A stretch of DNA of 50,033 nucleotides from Candidatus Adiutrix sp. (GTDB taxonomy: Bacteria > Desulfobacterota > Desulfarculia > Adiutricales > Adiutricaceae): the NCBI GenBank assembly GCA_031261565.1, contig JAISJK010000095.1:1-50033 (forward strand), in the 5' to 3' direction. The position numbers and the translations under genes are program-made. Below the pieces are notes generated by a model, which was not told where the DNA came from, did no database searches, and saw only the letters and a list, made by a program, of their open reading frames with translations. Below, in pieces: positions 9,202 through 18,028 of this stretch; the first letter of the stretch is position 1; every line of letters begins with the position of its first letter.

Positions 9202-9234
9202 TACAGCATTACAGATATTTAGGCAGGTGCATAT

Positions 9235-11145
9235 ATGGCTCAGATTTACGCATTTAGAGAAGATAGGCTGGGCTTCCACTACACTTTGAGCCGGAAGGCG
9301 GTTTTAGGGCGGGCGCCCGAATGCGACCTCCTGATTTTTGACCGCAGCGCCTCGCGCCAGCACGCGGAAATATTCATAATGGACGACAGCTATTATCTGG
9401 CCGATCTGGGCAGCACCAATGGCACCCTGCTCAATGAGCAGCCGGTGACTCTCCAGACCCGGCTGCAGCCCTTTGACTGCATTAAAATCGGCCAGGAGCT
9501 GTTTATTTTTGAGCCGGGGCTGGAAGTGGTGCTCGGCCCCGCCCCGTCAGCGCTGATTATCGAGTCTTTGAGCGAGGATGTGGTCAACCTGGTGACGGAG
9601 CTGGCCGAGACGGCGGCTGGTACGGTGGCTCCGGAGGATGTGCCGGGCCTGATGGCTCTGGCTCACCGCCTTGGGCGGACGGAAAATGTCGAGGCCCTGG
9701 AGACCGTCGTGCTGGATTATCTGCGCGAGCGATTCAAGATAACTTTTATGTCTGTTTTGTGGCCGGCCCGGCCGCCGGCCCAGCGGCTGATCTCCCTTTT
9801 GACCTCCCACGAAGACAAGAGGCTTTTGTTGAGCCACTCGCCTTACATCCGGGCCTTGCGCAACCGGGAAGTGCTTTTGTGGCCCAAAAGCGTTACTGAG
9901 CTGTCCTTCAGCGATGGCCGACGCCATGTGACCCAGGTGGACAGCCCCTCCCTGGTGGGCCCGCTGGCCGCTGAAAACGGCCAGGCCGGCCTCATGTATC
10001 TGGAAAACCAGGAGCGGCCGTTTACGGAAAAAGATATGCGCTCTTTCGCCGCCATGCTGGGCATTATCGGGCCGTCTGTGGCCCGCCTGGCCGACACCCT
10101 CAGCCGGCCGTTTGAGCCGCCCAAATCGCCCTCAGCCGCCGCCGAGTTTTTCCTTGGCTCCAGCGACAACAAGATCAAGATCGTCTTCGCCACGGCCGCT
10201 CAGGCGGCCGCCGGCTCGGGGGCTATTTTAATCAGCGGCGAATCAGGCAGCGGCAAGTCAACCCTGGCTGAATACATCCACAATGTCAGCGACCATAAAA
10301 AAGGCCAGCTGGTGACGGTCAATCTGGCTACTCTGCCCCCGGCCGACATTGAAGGCGTCCTGTTCGGGCAGACTGACGCCACCGGGGGGCCGGGCCACGC
10401 CGGGCTGGTGGAGCGGGCCGATGGCGGCACTCTTTTCCTCCGCCATGTGGAATACCTGCCCCCGGCCGTGCAGAAACGCCTCCTGATGGCCATTGAGGAA
10501 GGGCTGTTTTTCACCCTGGGCTCCAACCGCCCCAAAGCGCTGGATTTAAGGGTCATCAGTTCCACATCCATTGATTTGTGGGCCAGGGTGCAGGCCGGCT
10601 ATTTCCGGGAGGATTTATATATCCGTCTCAACCGTTTGAACATCTCCATGCCCCCGTTAAGGGAAATCAAGCAGGGCCTGGACAGTTTTTTGAATAATTT
10701 TATGAATAAGTCAGCTCAGAAGATGGGCCTGGTCTTTACCGGGCTGGATCCGGCGGTCATGGAGTGTCTGCGGGCCTATAGCTGGCCGGGCAATTTTGCC
10801 GAGTTGCGGCTGGAGGCCGGGCGCATGGTTCTTTTCAGCCGCAATGGCCGGGTGGCCCTGGGCGATCTGCCGGCCCATCTGCGTCTGGCGGCGGATACCT
10901 TTATGGGTGATGAAGGCGAGATGCCGCCGCCCCTTGTCCGGGAGGCCGAGCGGCACCAGCTGGTCGAGGCCATGGCCCGCTGCGGGGGCGACCTGGAAAA
11001 TGTGGCCGCTCTTTTAGATCAGCGGCCGGAAAACGTCATCCTCAAAATGCGGGCCCTGGGCCTGGATCCCATTGACTACCAGCCCCCGGTCAAGCTGAGC
11101 CTCCCCAAAGACAGGCCGGGCGGCACTTCCATGGCCGATGACTAG
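9235..11145 (+). CDS. FHA-domain protein with a degenerate sigma-54-activator AAA+ domain
   Basis: A 636-residue protein built like a bacterial enhancer-binding protein but with altered key motifs. Residues about 5-95 are an FHA phosphothreonine-binding domain (GRAPECDLL, SRQHAEI, LADLGSTNGT). Residues about 150-300 look like a GAF-type sensor. Residues about 310-540 are AAA+, with an intact Walker A (GESGSGKST, about 334-342). The sigma-54 contact loop GAFTGA is missing: the region reads LFGQTDATGGPGHAG. The Walker B stretch reads GGTLFLRHVEYL where active relatives have GGTLFLDE. A Fis-like helix-turn-helix closes the protein (about 585-625). It probably binds nucleotide and DNA but cannot activate sigma-54 normally. 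proC follows 30 bp later in the same direction. Confidence 0.85.
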   Translation: MAQIYAFREDRLGFHYTLSRKAVLGRAPECDLLIFDRSASRQHAEIFIMDDSYYLADLGSTNGTLLNEQPVTLQTRLQPFDCIKIGQELFIFEPGLEVVLGPAPSALIIESLSEDVVNLVTELAETAAGTVAPEDVPGLMALAHRLGRTENVEALETVVLDYLRERFKITFMSVLWPARPPAQRLISLLTSHEDKRLLLSHSPYIRALRNREVLLWPKSVTELSFSDGRRHVTQVDSPSLVGPLAAENGQAGLMYLENQERPFTEKDMRSFAAMLGIIGPSVARLADTLSRPFEPPKSPSAAAEFFLGSSDNKIKIVFATAAQAAAGSGAILISGESGSGKSTLAEYIHNVSDHKKGQLVTVNLATLPPADIEGVLFGQTDATGGPGHAGLVERADGGTLFLRHVEYLPPAVQKRLLMAIEEGLFFTLGSNRPKALDLRVISSTSIDLWARVQAGYFREDLYIRLNRLNISMPPLREIKQGLDSFLNNFMNKSAQKMGLVFTGLDPAVMECLRAYSWPGNFAELRLEAGRMVLFSRNGRVALGDLPAHLRLAADTFMGDEGEMPPPLVREAERHQLVEAMARCGGDLENVAALLDQRPENVILKMRALGLDPIDYQPPVKLSLPKDRPGGTSMADD

Positions 11146-11175
11146 GCCAGGGCTAAAGCTGGGGCTTAAGTTCCA

Positions 11176-11979
11176 ATGACGCGTTTCGACATCGGCTTTC
11201 TCGGCTATGGCCGCATGGCTAGGGCCATATCGGCCGGCCTGGCTCAGAGCGGCCTCATTCCCTACCCGCGCCAGCTCATCTCCGGCCGCAACCAGACCAG
11301 GCTGGCCCAAGATGCCGCTGATGTGGGCCTGACCATGGCTGTGGACAACGGTGACCTGGTTCGGCGGTCTGAAGTCGTGATCTTGGGGGTCAAACCCCAC
11401 CAGATCGTGGCGGTGCTGGAGGAGATCAGGGCGGAAGTCGGGGATCAGACCTTCATCTCCCTGGCCGCCGGGGTCAGGCTGGAGGTCATGCGCCGGGCCT
11501 TGCCGGCCGGGGCCGCCCTCATCAGAACTATGCCCAATGTGGCCGCCCTGGTGGGCCGGGGCCTGACCCTCATGTGCTGGGCCGGTAGCCTGGATCAGGC
11601 GGCGCTGGCCCGGGCCCGGGCCATCTTTGAGTCGGTGGGGCATTGCCTGGAAATTGACGAAAAGCTCTTTGACGCCGGGGGGGCGGTCAGCGGCTCCGGC
11701 CCGGCCTATTTTTTCACCATTATGGAAAGCCTGGTGCGGGGGGCGGTGCGGCTGGGTTTACCCTGGGACACGGCCCGGGCCATGGTTATCCAGACCGCCC
11801 TGGGCTCAGCCGTCATGGCCGGCCAGAGCGGGCAACCCCTGGCCGAGTTGCGGGACATGGTCACCTCCCCCGGCGGCACCACAGCCGAGGCCCTCCTGAC
11901 CCTGGAGAGCGCCGGGCTGGGCGGCCTCCTGCAAAAAGCCCTGGAAGCGGCGGCTGAGAAAAGCAAAAAACTGATTTGA
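11176..11979 (+). CDS. proC: Pyrroline-5-carboxylate reductase
   Basis: Catalyses the last step of proline synthesis, reducing 1-pyrroline-5-carboxylate to L-proline with NAD(P)H in the cytoplasm. The 267-residue length is normal. The N-terminal Rossmann motif is IGFLGYGRMARAISAGL. The family signatures ILGVKPHQI, TMPNVAALVG, VSGSGPAYFFTIMESL (about 176-191) and VTSPGGTTAEALLTLE are all present. It follows the FHA regulator by 30 bp and is probably in the same transcript, although the start lacks a strong ribosome binding site. No oddity is seen. Confidence 0.95.
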   Translation: MTRFDIGFLGYGRMARAISAGLAQSGLIPYPRQLISGRNQTRLAQDAADVGLTMAVDNGDLVRRSEVVILGVKPHQIVAVLEEIRAEVGDQTFISLAAGVRLEVMRRALPAGAALIRTMPNVAALVGRGLTLMCWAGSLDQAALARARAIFESVGHCLEIDEKLFDAGGAVSGSGPAYFFTIMESLVRGAVRLGLPWDTARAMVIQTALGSAVMAGQSGQPLAELRDMVTSPGGTTAEALLTLESAGLGGLLQKALEAAAEKSKKLI

Positions 11980-12048
11980 TTCCCCTCTCGGCGGAGTGGC
12001 CGTAGGGGCGGGGGGCGGCCGTCCTGCTGGCAAAATCGCCTTCCGTCG

Positions 12049-12067
12049 GGGCTGAAAATTTCAGCCC
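12049..12067. promoter_or_regulatory. Dyad-symmetric sequence upstream of nrfH
   Basis: Two 9-bp arms, GGGCTGAAA and TTTCAGCCC, are separated by one base. The site lies about 35 bp upstream of the possible nrfH -35 box. Such a compact, nearly palindromic site suits a dimeric regulator, but no known operator was recognised. The rest of the 198-bp gap 11980-12177 shows only a weak promoter candidate. Confidence 0.35.
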
Positions 12068-12102
12068 TCCTGGCTAATTTCATAATCATTTCACATTTTC
12101 TA

Positions 12103-12131
12103 TTTACTTTTGCTGCAAACTGCTGTAGAGT
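12103..12131 (+). promoter_or_regulatory. Weak promoter candidate for nrfHA
   Basis: TTTACT (12103-12108) and TAGAGT (12126-12131) with 17-bp spacing, each matching four of six consensus bases. The weak match suits a promoter that needs an activator, which would agree with regulated nitrite respiration; this is inference. Confidence 0.3.
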
Positions 12132-12177
12132 AAAACTTACAGTATAGATGTTATTTATCCATAAGGAGTCTGAATTT

Positions 12178-12750
12178 ATGGAATATTTTAACATAACATC
12201 GAAGCGGTTCATGTGGTTCATGTGCGTTTTGGGCGGTTTGTTTGCTGGTCTTGGTCTCTATACGGTCTATATTTCCCGGGCTTGGTTCTATGTCTCGGAC
12301 GACCCGGCCGCCTGTCTCAACTGCCATATCATGGCCTCCTATTATCAGGACTGGAATCATAGCTCCCACCGGGCCTGGACGACCTGCAACGACTGCCATG
12401 TGCCCCAGGACAGCCTTCTTTCCAAATATACGCTCAAGGCTGTGGACGGTCTCTACCATTCAGCGGTTTTCACCGTAGGGGCCGAGCCCCAGGTCATTCG
12501 GGCGCGGGAAGCCAGCAGCCGGGTCATTCTGGAAAACTGCCTCCGCTGCCACAAGCCGCTGGTCACCGAACTGGTCAAAATGGAAGATCGATATGAGGAC
12601 GCCCTGCAGGGCCGGGCCGCAACCTGCTGGGAGTGCCATACCCAGGTGCCGCACACCAATATCAGCAATCTGGCTTCCGCTCCAGGGGCCCTGGTTCCCT
12701 TTCCGGCTTCTCCAGTTCCGGAATGGCTGAGCAATATGACTAAACAATAA
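12178..12750 (+). CDS. nrfH: Cytochrome c nitrite reductase small subunit NrfH
   Basis: NrfH is a membrane-anchored tetrahaem quinol dehydrogenase of the NapC/NirT family that passes electrons from menaquinol to NrfA. The 190-residue product has one N-terminal helix (about 12-32) and four CXXCH haem sites at residues 46-50, 70-74, 121-125 and 150-154. I chose the ATG at 12178 because AAGGAG lies just upstream; an in-frame ATG 30 bp earlier adds a polar extension without a good site. nrfA follows 22 bp downstream, so the two form the usual NrfH-NrfA pair on the periplasmic face of the inner membrane. Confidence 0.93.
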   Translation: MEYFNITSKRFMWFMCVLGGLFAGLGLYTVYISRAWFYVSDDPAACLNCHIMASYYQDWNHSSHRAWTTCNDCHVPQDSLLSKYTLKAVDGLYHSAVFTVGAEPQVIRAREASSRVILENCLRCHKPLVTELVKMEDRYEDALQGRAATCWECHTQVPHTNISNLASAPGALVPFPASPVPEWLSNMTKQ

Positions 12751-12772
12751 CGAATCGGAGGGGAGGCAAGTT

Positions 12773-14260
12773 ATGAAACTGCTTTATTCCGCAAAGTATG
12801 GCTCTTATTTAGTTGGCGTAACGATTTTTGTCGGGGTGATGATCGGAGTGTTTCTCCTCGGTCTGCTGGCCGCCTCCATCACCACCCGCCGGGCTGAAAT
12901 CGCCTCCATTTACAACAACCAGAAGGTTGAAATTACCGGCCTGAACCCTCACAGCGATCAGTGGGGCCTGAACTACCCCCGGGAATATGAGACCTGGAAA
13001 AAGACCCAGGAAATGGATTTTAAGAGCAAACACCTGGGGAACCAGCCTGAAGATGTGCTGGCCAGCCGGCCCAACATGGTGGTGCTCTGGGCTGGTTACG
13101 CCTTTGCCCGGGATTATTCCGCTCCGCGCGGCCATTGGTACACCATTGAAGATATGTTGACCACCCTGCGCACCGGGGCTCCCGGCGTGGCCGGGCAGAA
13201 AGATCTCCAGCCGTCCACCTGCTGGACCTGTAAAAGCCCTGATGTTCCCAGGGTTATGCAGGAACAGGGCGTGGAAAATTACTATAAGAGCCCCTGGAGT
13301 TCCCTGGGCTCGGAAATCGTCAACCCAATAGGCTGCGCCGACTGCCATGACCCGGCCACCATGAGCCTGACCATCACCCGCCCGGCCCTGGTGGAAGCCT
13401 TTCAGCGCCAGGGGCTGGATATTAAAGACGCCTCCCAGCAGGAAATGCGGAGCCTGGTCTGCGCTCAATGCCATGTCGAATATTTTTTCAAGGGCGAAGG
13501 CAAATATCTGACCTTCCCCTGGGACAAGGGCCGATCCATGGAAAACATTGAGGAATATTATGACGGCATAGAGTATGCGGACTGGACTCATGGCCTGAGC
13601 AAAACTCCCATGCTCAAAGCCCAGCATCCTGATTACGAGCTGTTCCAGTTGGGCGTTCACGGCCAGAAGGGCCTTTCCTGCGCTGATTGCCACATGCCCT
13701 ACATTTCGGAAGGCGGTCTAAAATATTCCGACCACCACCTGATGAGCCCCTTAAAAAATATCGCCTCCACCTGTCAAACCTGTCACCGGGACACGGAGGC
13801 CAACTTGCGCTCTTACGTCTATGAGCGGCAGGATAAAATTTTAGAAATCCGCAACCGGCTGGAGCCGGAGCTGGCCAAAGCCCACATCATGGCCAAGACG
13901 GCTCTGGACAACGGAGCCAGCGATGAGGAGCTGGCCGAAGCCCGCAAACTGATTCGTCAGGCGGGCTGGCGCTGGGATTTCGGCGTGGCCTCCCACGGCG
14001 CCTCATTCCATGCCCCTATTGAAACCCAGCGGATCCTCTCCCACGGCCTGGATCGGGCTCTGCGGGCCCAGCAGTCTTTACAGAAGGTGCTCTGGGATCA
14101 CAAAGTCACCAATTTTGAAATGCCCGACCTGACCACCAAGGATCAGGCTCAAGCCTTCATCGGCCTGGATATGGCTACCTTGAAAGCTCAAAAGGCCGAG
14201 TTCAGGGCCACGGTTGTCCCGGTCTGGCTGAAAGAGGCCCGCGAGAATGGCCGCCTTTGA
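12773..14260 (+). CDS. nrfA: Cytochrome c nitrite reductase catalytic subunit NrfA
   Basis: Periplasmic pentahaem enzyme that reduces nitrite to ammonium with six electrons. The 495-residue product carries the diagnostic active-site haem motif CWTCK at residues 150-154, with lysine as proximal ligand, and four CXXCH motifs at 188-192, 230-234, 303-307 and 334-338. The N-terminus has a long hydrophobic segment (about 10-35) that may be an uncleaved anchor. GGAGG precedes the ATG. It follows nrfH and is followed by a hairpin and the ResB/ResC genes. Attaching haem to a CXXCK site generally needs a dedicated lyase system. Confidence 0.96.
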   Translation: MKLLYSAKYGSYLVGVTIFVGVMIGVFLLGLLAASITTRRAEIASIYNNQKVEITGLNPHSDQWGLNYPREYETWKKTQEMDFKSKHLGNQPEDVLASRPNMVVLWAGYAFARDYSAPRGHWYTIEDMLTTLRTGAPGVAGQKDLQPSTCWTCKSPDVPRVMQEQGVENYYKSPWSSLGSEIVNPIGCADCHDPATMSLTITRPALVEAFQRQGLDIKDASQQEMRSLVCAQCHVEYFFKGEGKYLTFPWDKGRSMENIEEYYDGIEYADWTHGLSKTPMLKAQHPDYELFQLGVHGQKGLSCADCHMPYISEGGLKYSDHHLMSPLKNIASTCQTCHRDTEANLRSYVYERQDKILEIRNRLEPELAKAHIMAKTALDNGASDEELAEARKLIRQAGWRWDFGVASHGASFHAPIETQRILSHGLDRALRAQQSLQKVLWDHKVTNFEMPDLTTKDQAQAFIGLDMATLKAQKAEFRATVVPVWLKEARENGRL

Positions 14261-14291
14261 TCTACCACTCAGTTAGGGCTGAGTTTTCCTC

Positions 14292-14327
14292 AAAGCGCCT
14301 GAAAATTGATATGCTTTCAGGCGCTTT
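14292..14327 (+). terminator. Hairpin after nrfA (terminator or attenuator)
   Basis: A perfect 13-bp stem (14292-14304 with 14315-14327) and 10-base loop, ending TTTCTCT. The T-tract is weak, and no separate promoter is visible before the ResB gene 15 bp later. It may therefore reduce rather than stop transcription into that gene. Confidence 0.7.
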
Positions 14328-14342
14328 CTCTATCTGGAAATT

Positions 14343-15593
14343 ATGAGCGAAGTTAAACCCATGTGGCGATGGCCCTGGCGCTACCGCGAAAGCCTGCTTT
14401 TTACGGCCGCTTTGATCGCCGGCGGTTTCGCGGCCCAGCTGGCCTTTGGCCCTTTTGATTTTTATTTATTGCGCCACCCGGTCAACTATATTTTGGGGAT
14501 CGTTTTAACGGCCCTGATCCTCCTGAGCCTCCTGGCCGGAGATAACCCAATAGTTCGATGGCTCTCCGGGGCTTATCTGGTCGCGGCCCTGCTGGCCGGT
14601 CTTTTGCTTTTCACCCTCATCATGGGGCTGACCCCCCAGTTGCCCGGGGTCGCCCCTGACGGGGATATTTTTATCCGCCTCGGCTTTACGCGGATGACCA
14701 CCTCCTGGCCCTTTGTTTTGCTGTATTTTATGACCCTGGTCTCCTTGGGCCTGGCTGCGGCCCGGCGTTTAAGATCGCCCGGGAAGAAACTGGTTTTCAT
14801 CCTGAACCATGGCGGGCTTTGGCTGGTGCTGGCGGCGGCTGGCCTGGGGGCGGCTGACCGGGAGCAATATATCATGCATGTCCGGGAGGGCGAGGTCGAG
14901 TGGCGGGTCTACACTGATGACCAGCAGGTGCTGGAGCTCCCCCTGGCCATCAGGCTGGATGATTTTGACCTGGAGGAGTATGAGCCGAAGCTGGCGGTGA
15001 TTGACCGCCATTCCGGCCTCCCCCAGCCGGAAGGGAACCCGGCGCTTTTTCAACTGGCCGATTACCTGACCGCTGGCCTGACCGAGTGGCGTTTCGGAGA
15101 CTGGGATATATCGGTCGAGAAATATATCGCCCAGGCGGCGCCTTCCGGCAACGGGGCTTACAGTGAATTGCCCATGCCGGGGGCCAGCCCGGCCGCCCGG
15201 GTTCTGGCCCGCCACCGGGACAGCAAAGTGATTCAGGCCGGCTGGGTTTCGGGGGGCAGCCAGCTTCTGCCCGTTTCCCCCCTGGCTCTGGATGACGACC
15301 TGATCCTGGTCATGACTAAGCCGGAAGCCAAGCGCTTCGTTTCCAGGATCAAAGTGTTTACCCGGAACGGCCGGGAGGAGGAGACGGCCCTGGAAGTCAA
15401 CCAGCCGCTTAAGGTCGAAAACTGGCAGATTTATCAGTATGGCTATGACAATAAAGCCGGGCGGATGTCAACTTACAGCAGTTTTGAGCTGGTGTCCGAC
15501 CCCTGGCTGCCTCTGGTTCAGGCCGGGCTTATTTTATGGGCCCTGGGCTCCCTGGGGCTTATCTATCAGGGGAAAGGAAAACAGAAACCATGA
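14343..15593 (+). CDS. ResB-type cytochrome c biogenesis protein (System II)
   Basis: A 416-residue membrane protein of the ResB/Ccs1 family. With a CcsA/ResC partner it exports haem and attaches it to apocytochrome c. Hydrophobic helices occur at about residues 17-38, 45-65, 77-98, 120-140 and 150-172. A periplasmic domain of about 210 residues follows, and a final helix (about 390-410) comes near the C-terminus. The stop overlaps the start of the ResC-type gene (ATGA), so the two are translationally coupled. Position right after nrfHA suggests it serves maturation of these cytochromes, including the CXXCK haem of NrfA, like the fused NrfI protein known from Wolinella. Family assignment rests on topology and context. 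Confidence 0.82.
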   Translation: MSEVKPMWRWPWRYRESLLFTAALIAGGFAAQLAFGPFDFYLLRHPVNYILGIVLTALILLSLLAGDNPIVRWLSGAYLVAALLAGLLLFTLIMGLTPQLPGVAPDGDIFIRLGFTRMTTSWPFVLLYFMTLVSLGLAAARRLRSPGKKLVFILNHGGLWLVLAAAGLGAADREQYIMHVREGEVEWRVYTDDQQVLELPLAIRLDDFDLEEYEPKLAVIDRHSGLPQPEGNPALFQLADYLTAGLTEWRFGDWDISVEKYIAQAAPSGNGAYSELPMPGASPAARVLARHRDSKVIQAGWVSGGSQLLPVSPLALDDDLILVMTKPEAKRFVSRIKVFTRNGREEETALEVNQPLKVENWQIYQYGYDNKAGRMSTYSSFELVSDPWLPLVQAGLILWALGSLGLIYQGKGKQKP

Positions 15594-16369
15594 CCTGGGC
15601 GGCCTTTAACTGGCTGGCGCCGCTGGCCATAATCTGCTGGCTGGCGGCGGCGGTCTGCGCCGTGCGCCGGGCCGGGCGCCTGGCCGATCTTTTCACAGTT
15701 AGCGGCCTCCTGCTGGCGGCGATTTTTATCGGAGGCCTTTGGCTGGGCCTGGGGCGGCCGCCGTTGCGGACTATGGGCGAGACCAGGCTGTGGTATTCCT
15801 TTTTTCTCTCTGCGGCGGGGTTTCTGGCCTATAAACATTGGCAATACCCCTGGTTGCTGATCTTCTCCAGCCTGCTGGCCGCCGTCTTCACCGGCGTCAA
15901 TCTGCTAAAGCCGGAGATTCATTCCGCCGCCCTGATGCCGGCGCTACAAAGCTATTACTTCGTGCCCCACGTCACGGCCTATATTTTATCGTATTCCATC
16001 CTGGCGGTGGCCACCATCGCCGCCGTCGTTCAACTGAAAAAGCTAGAGCGAGGCCGGCCGGATCTAAAACTTTACGCCTTTATGGACAATGTGGTATATA
16101 TCGGCCTGGGCTTTTTGATGCTGGGCCTGATCACCGGAGCGGCCTGGGCCAAGGAGGCCTGGGGCCATTACTGGTCCTGGGATCCGAAAGAAACCTGGGC
16201 TTTCATCACTGCCGCCGCCTATCTCTTATATGTCCATCTGCGCCTGAGAGGCGCGAGCCCCAGGCTGGCCCTGTGGGTGCTGCCGGCGGCTTTTATCCTG
16301 CTGATGATCACCTGGCTGGGTGTTTCTTATCTGCCCACCGCGCCCGGCAGCGTCCATGTCTATTCCTGA
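15590..16369 (+). CDS. CcsA/ResC-type cytochrome c biogenesis protein
   Basis: A 259-residue, largely transmembrane haem-handling protein. The haem-binding WWD motif is intact (WGHYWSWDPKETWAF, about residues 190-204), and external histidines typical of the family flank it (for example VPHVTAY). It forms the System II cytochrome c synthetase with the ResB-type protein, ligating haem to CXXCH motifs in the periplasm. The start MTWAAFNW at 15590 overlaps the upstream stop by four bases; the longer frame from 15536 lies inside the ResB gene. About eight helices are visible. Confidence 0.93.
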   Translation: MTWAAFNWLAPLAIICWLAAAVCAVRRAGRLADLFTVSGLLLAAIFIGGLWLGLGRPPLRTMGETRLWYSFFLSAAGFLAYKHWQYPWLLIFSSLLAAVFTGVNLLKPEIHSAALMPALQSYYFVPHVTAYILSYSILAVATIAAVVQLKKLERGRPDLKLYAFMDNVVYIGLGFLMLGLITGAAWAKEAWGHYWSWDPKETWAFITAAAYLLYVHLRLRGASPRLALWVLPAAFILLMITWLGVSYLPTAPGSVHVYS

Positions 16370-16399
16370 GGCTATATTTACAATGATTAAGGGGAAATT

Positions 16400-18025
16400 A
16401 TGAAGATAAAAGCCCTGGGCGCGGTGGCCACGGTCACCGGCTCCTGTTTTAGGCTGGAAATGGACAGCGGGGCCAGGGTTCTCCTTGATTGCGGCCTCTT
16501 TCAGGGCGGCCGCCAGACTGAATTGCGCAACTTCGACACGGCCGTTTACGACCCCCAAAATGTGACGGCCATAGTCATCACCCACGCCCACATGGATCAC
16601 TCCGGTCTGGCACCCCGGCTGGTCAAAGCCGGGTATACCGGGCCAATCTACGCCACCGAACCGACCTGCGACCTCCTGCGGCCTCTCTGGCTGGACGGGG
16701 CTAACATCCAGGAGCAGGAAGCCATCTGGAAGAGCCGTAAAAACAGGCGCCAGGGCCGGCGCGGGGTGGAGCCGCTCTACCGGGAGGAAGACGCCCGCCA
16801 GGCCATGACCAGACTGACCCCCCTGGCCTTCCAGGCCGAGCGGGAGATTGTCCCGGGCTTGCGCCTGACCTGCTACCCGGCCGGCCACATTCTGGGGGCG
16901 GCCAGCGCCCACTTCACCATTCAGGAGACCGGTGGGCGTGGCCAGCGGATCTCTTTTTCAGGCGACATCGGCCGCACTGGTCAGTTGCTGCTACCCGACC
17001 CCACCAAGCTGCCGGAAACCGACACCCTTTTTATGGAAACCACTTACGGCAACCGGCTACACAAGGATATGGGGCCGTCGGTGGACGAGTTCCTGGTCGT
17101 TGTCAACCAGGCTTACCGGGAAGGCGGCAAAATCCTTATCCCGGCTTTCGCCGTGGAGCGCACCCAGGAGATTATGCTGCTCCTGGCCCGGGCCTGGCAT
17201 GATCAGCGTCTGCCCCGGGAAATGCCCATCATCCTCGATTCCCCCCTGGCCGCCCAGACCCTGGAAGTCTACGCCCACTACACCCATCTCTTTGATGAGA
17301 CCACCCGATCCTTTCTAGCCCGGGGTCTCTCCCTGGAAACGCTGCCAAGTCTGCGCATCACCAAAGACGCGCTGGAAAGCCAGCGGCTCAACGACATCAA
17401 AGGCCCGGCCCTGATCATCGCCGGCAGCGGCATGGCCAACGCCGGCCGCATCCTCCACCACTTGAAACACAATCTGTGGCGGCCCAACTGCCACGTTATT
17501 TTCGTGGGCTTCCAGGCCCAGGGCACCACCGGCCGCCGCCTTGTGGAAGGGGCCAAGGTTGTCAAAATTTTTAGGGAAGCGGTGCAGGTCGCGGCTCAGA
17601 TCCACACCATCGGCGGTTTTTCCGGCCACGCCGACCAAAAAGAGCTCCTGGCCTGGCTGGGCCGGCTGGTTCACCCCGGCCTGACCGTCAATTTAATTCA
17701 CGGCGAGATGGTCAGCACCCGGAATTTTTACGACCTGGCCCGGGCCACCTATCCTGAGGTCAATTTTCACATCCCCGACTGGCTCCGCTATGTGGCCCTG
17801 GCCGACCAGTCGCCCGGGCCGGAGGTGGCTCAGGCGGCGGCCGATTCCCTTCCGGCCCCGGCGGCCGGCCGGCTGGCACCCAGCTTTATCAGCCAGTTGG
17901 ATCGCCTGGGAGGGTTGGCCGCCAACGTGGCCCAACTGCCGCCTGACCGCCTGGCCCAGGTTGAAGATTACCTGGCCCGGGCCGAAAATTTGCTGATGGG
18001 CTGGGCCGCCGAGACTGAGGTCTGA
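16400..18025 (+). CDS. Metallo-beta-lactamase/beta-CASP RNase
   Basis: A 541-residue protein of the metallo-beta-lactamase fold with a beta-CASP insert, a family of Zn-dependent RNA nucleases related to CPSF73 and bacterial YsgM/TTHA0252-type enzymes. The metal motif HAHMDHSG is at residues 62-69, followed by further ligands in PAGHILGAASAH and FSGDIGRTG. The beta-CASP and C-terminal motifs include PAFAVERTQE, IAGSGMANAGRILHHLK and GGFSGHADQKELLAWL. An Ala/Pro-rich extension (about 470-541) follows the catalytic core. It sits between the cytochrome c genes and ahbC, ends 3 bp before ahbC and starts 30 bp after the ResC-type gene, so it may be co-transcribed. The RNA target is unknown. Confidence 0.9.
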   Translation: MKIKALGAVATVTGSCFRLEMDSGARVLLDCGLFQGGRQTELRNFDTAVYDPQNVTAIVITHAHMDHSGLAPRLVKAGYTGPIYATEPTCDLLRPLWLDGANIQEQEAIWKSRKNRRQGRRGVEPLYREEDARQAMTRLTPLAFQAEREIVPGLRLTCYPAGHILGAASAHFTIQETGGRGQRISFSGDIGRTGQLLLPDPTKLPETDTLFMETTYGNRLHKDMGPSVDEFLVVVNQAYREGGKILIPAFAVERTQEIMLLLARAWHDQRLPREMPIILDSPLAAQTLEVYAHYTHLFDETTRSFLARGLSLETLPSLRITKDALESQRLNDIKGPALIIAGSGMANAGRILHHLKHNLWRPNCHVIFVGFQAQGTTGRRLVEGAKVVKIFREAVQVAAQIHTIGGFSGHADQKELLAWLGRLVHPGLTVNLIHGEMVSTRNFYDLARATYPEVNFHIPDWLRYVALADQSPGPEVAQAAADSLPAPAAGRLAPSFISQLDRLGGLAANVAQLPPDRLAQVEDYLARAENLLMGWAAETEV

Positions 18026-18028
18026 ACC

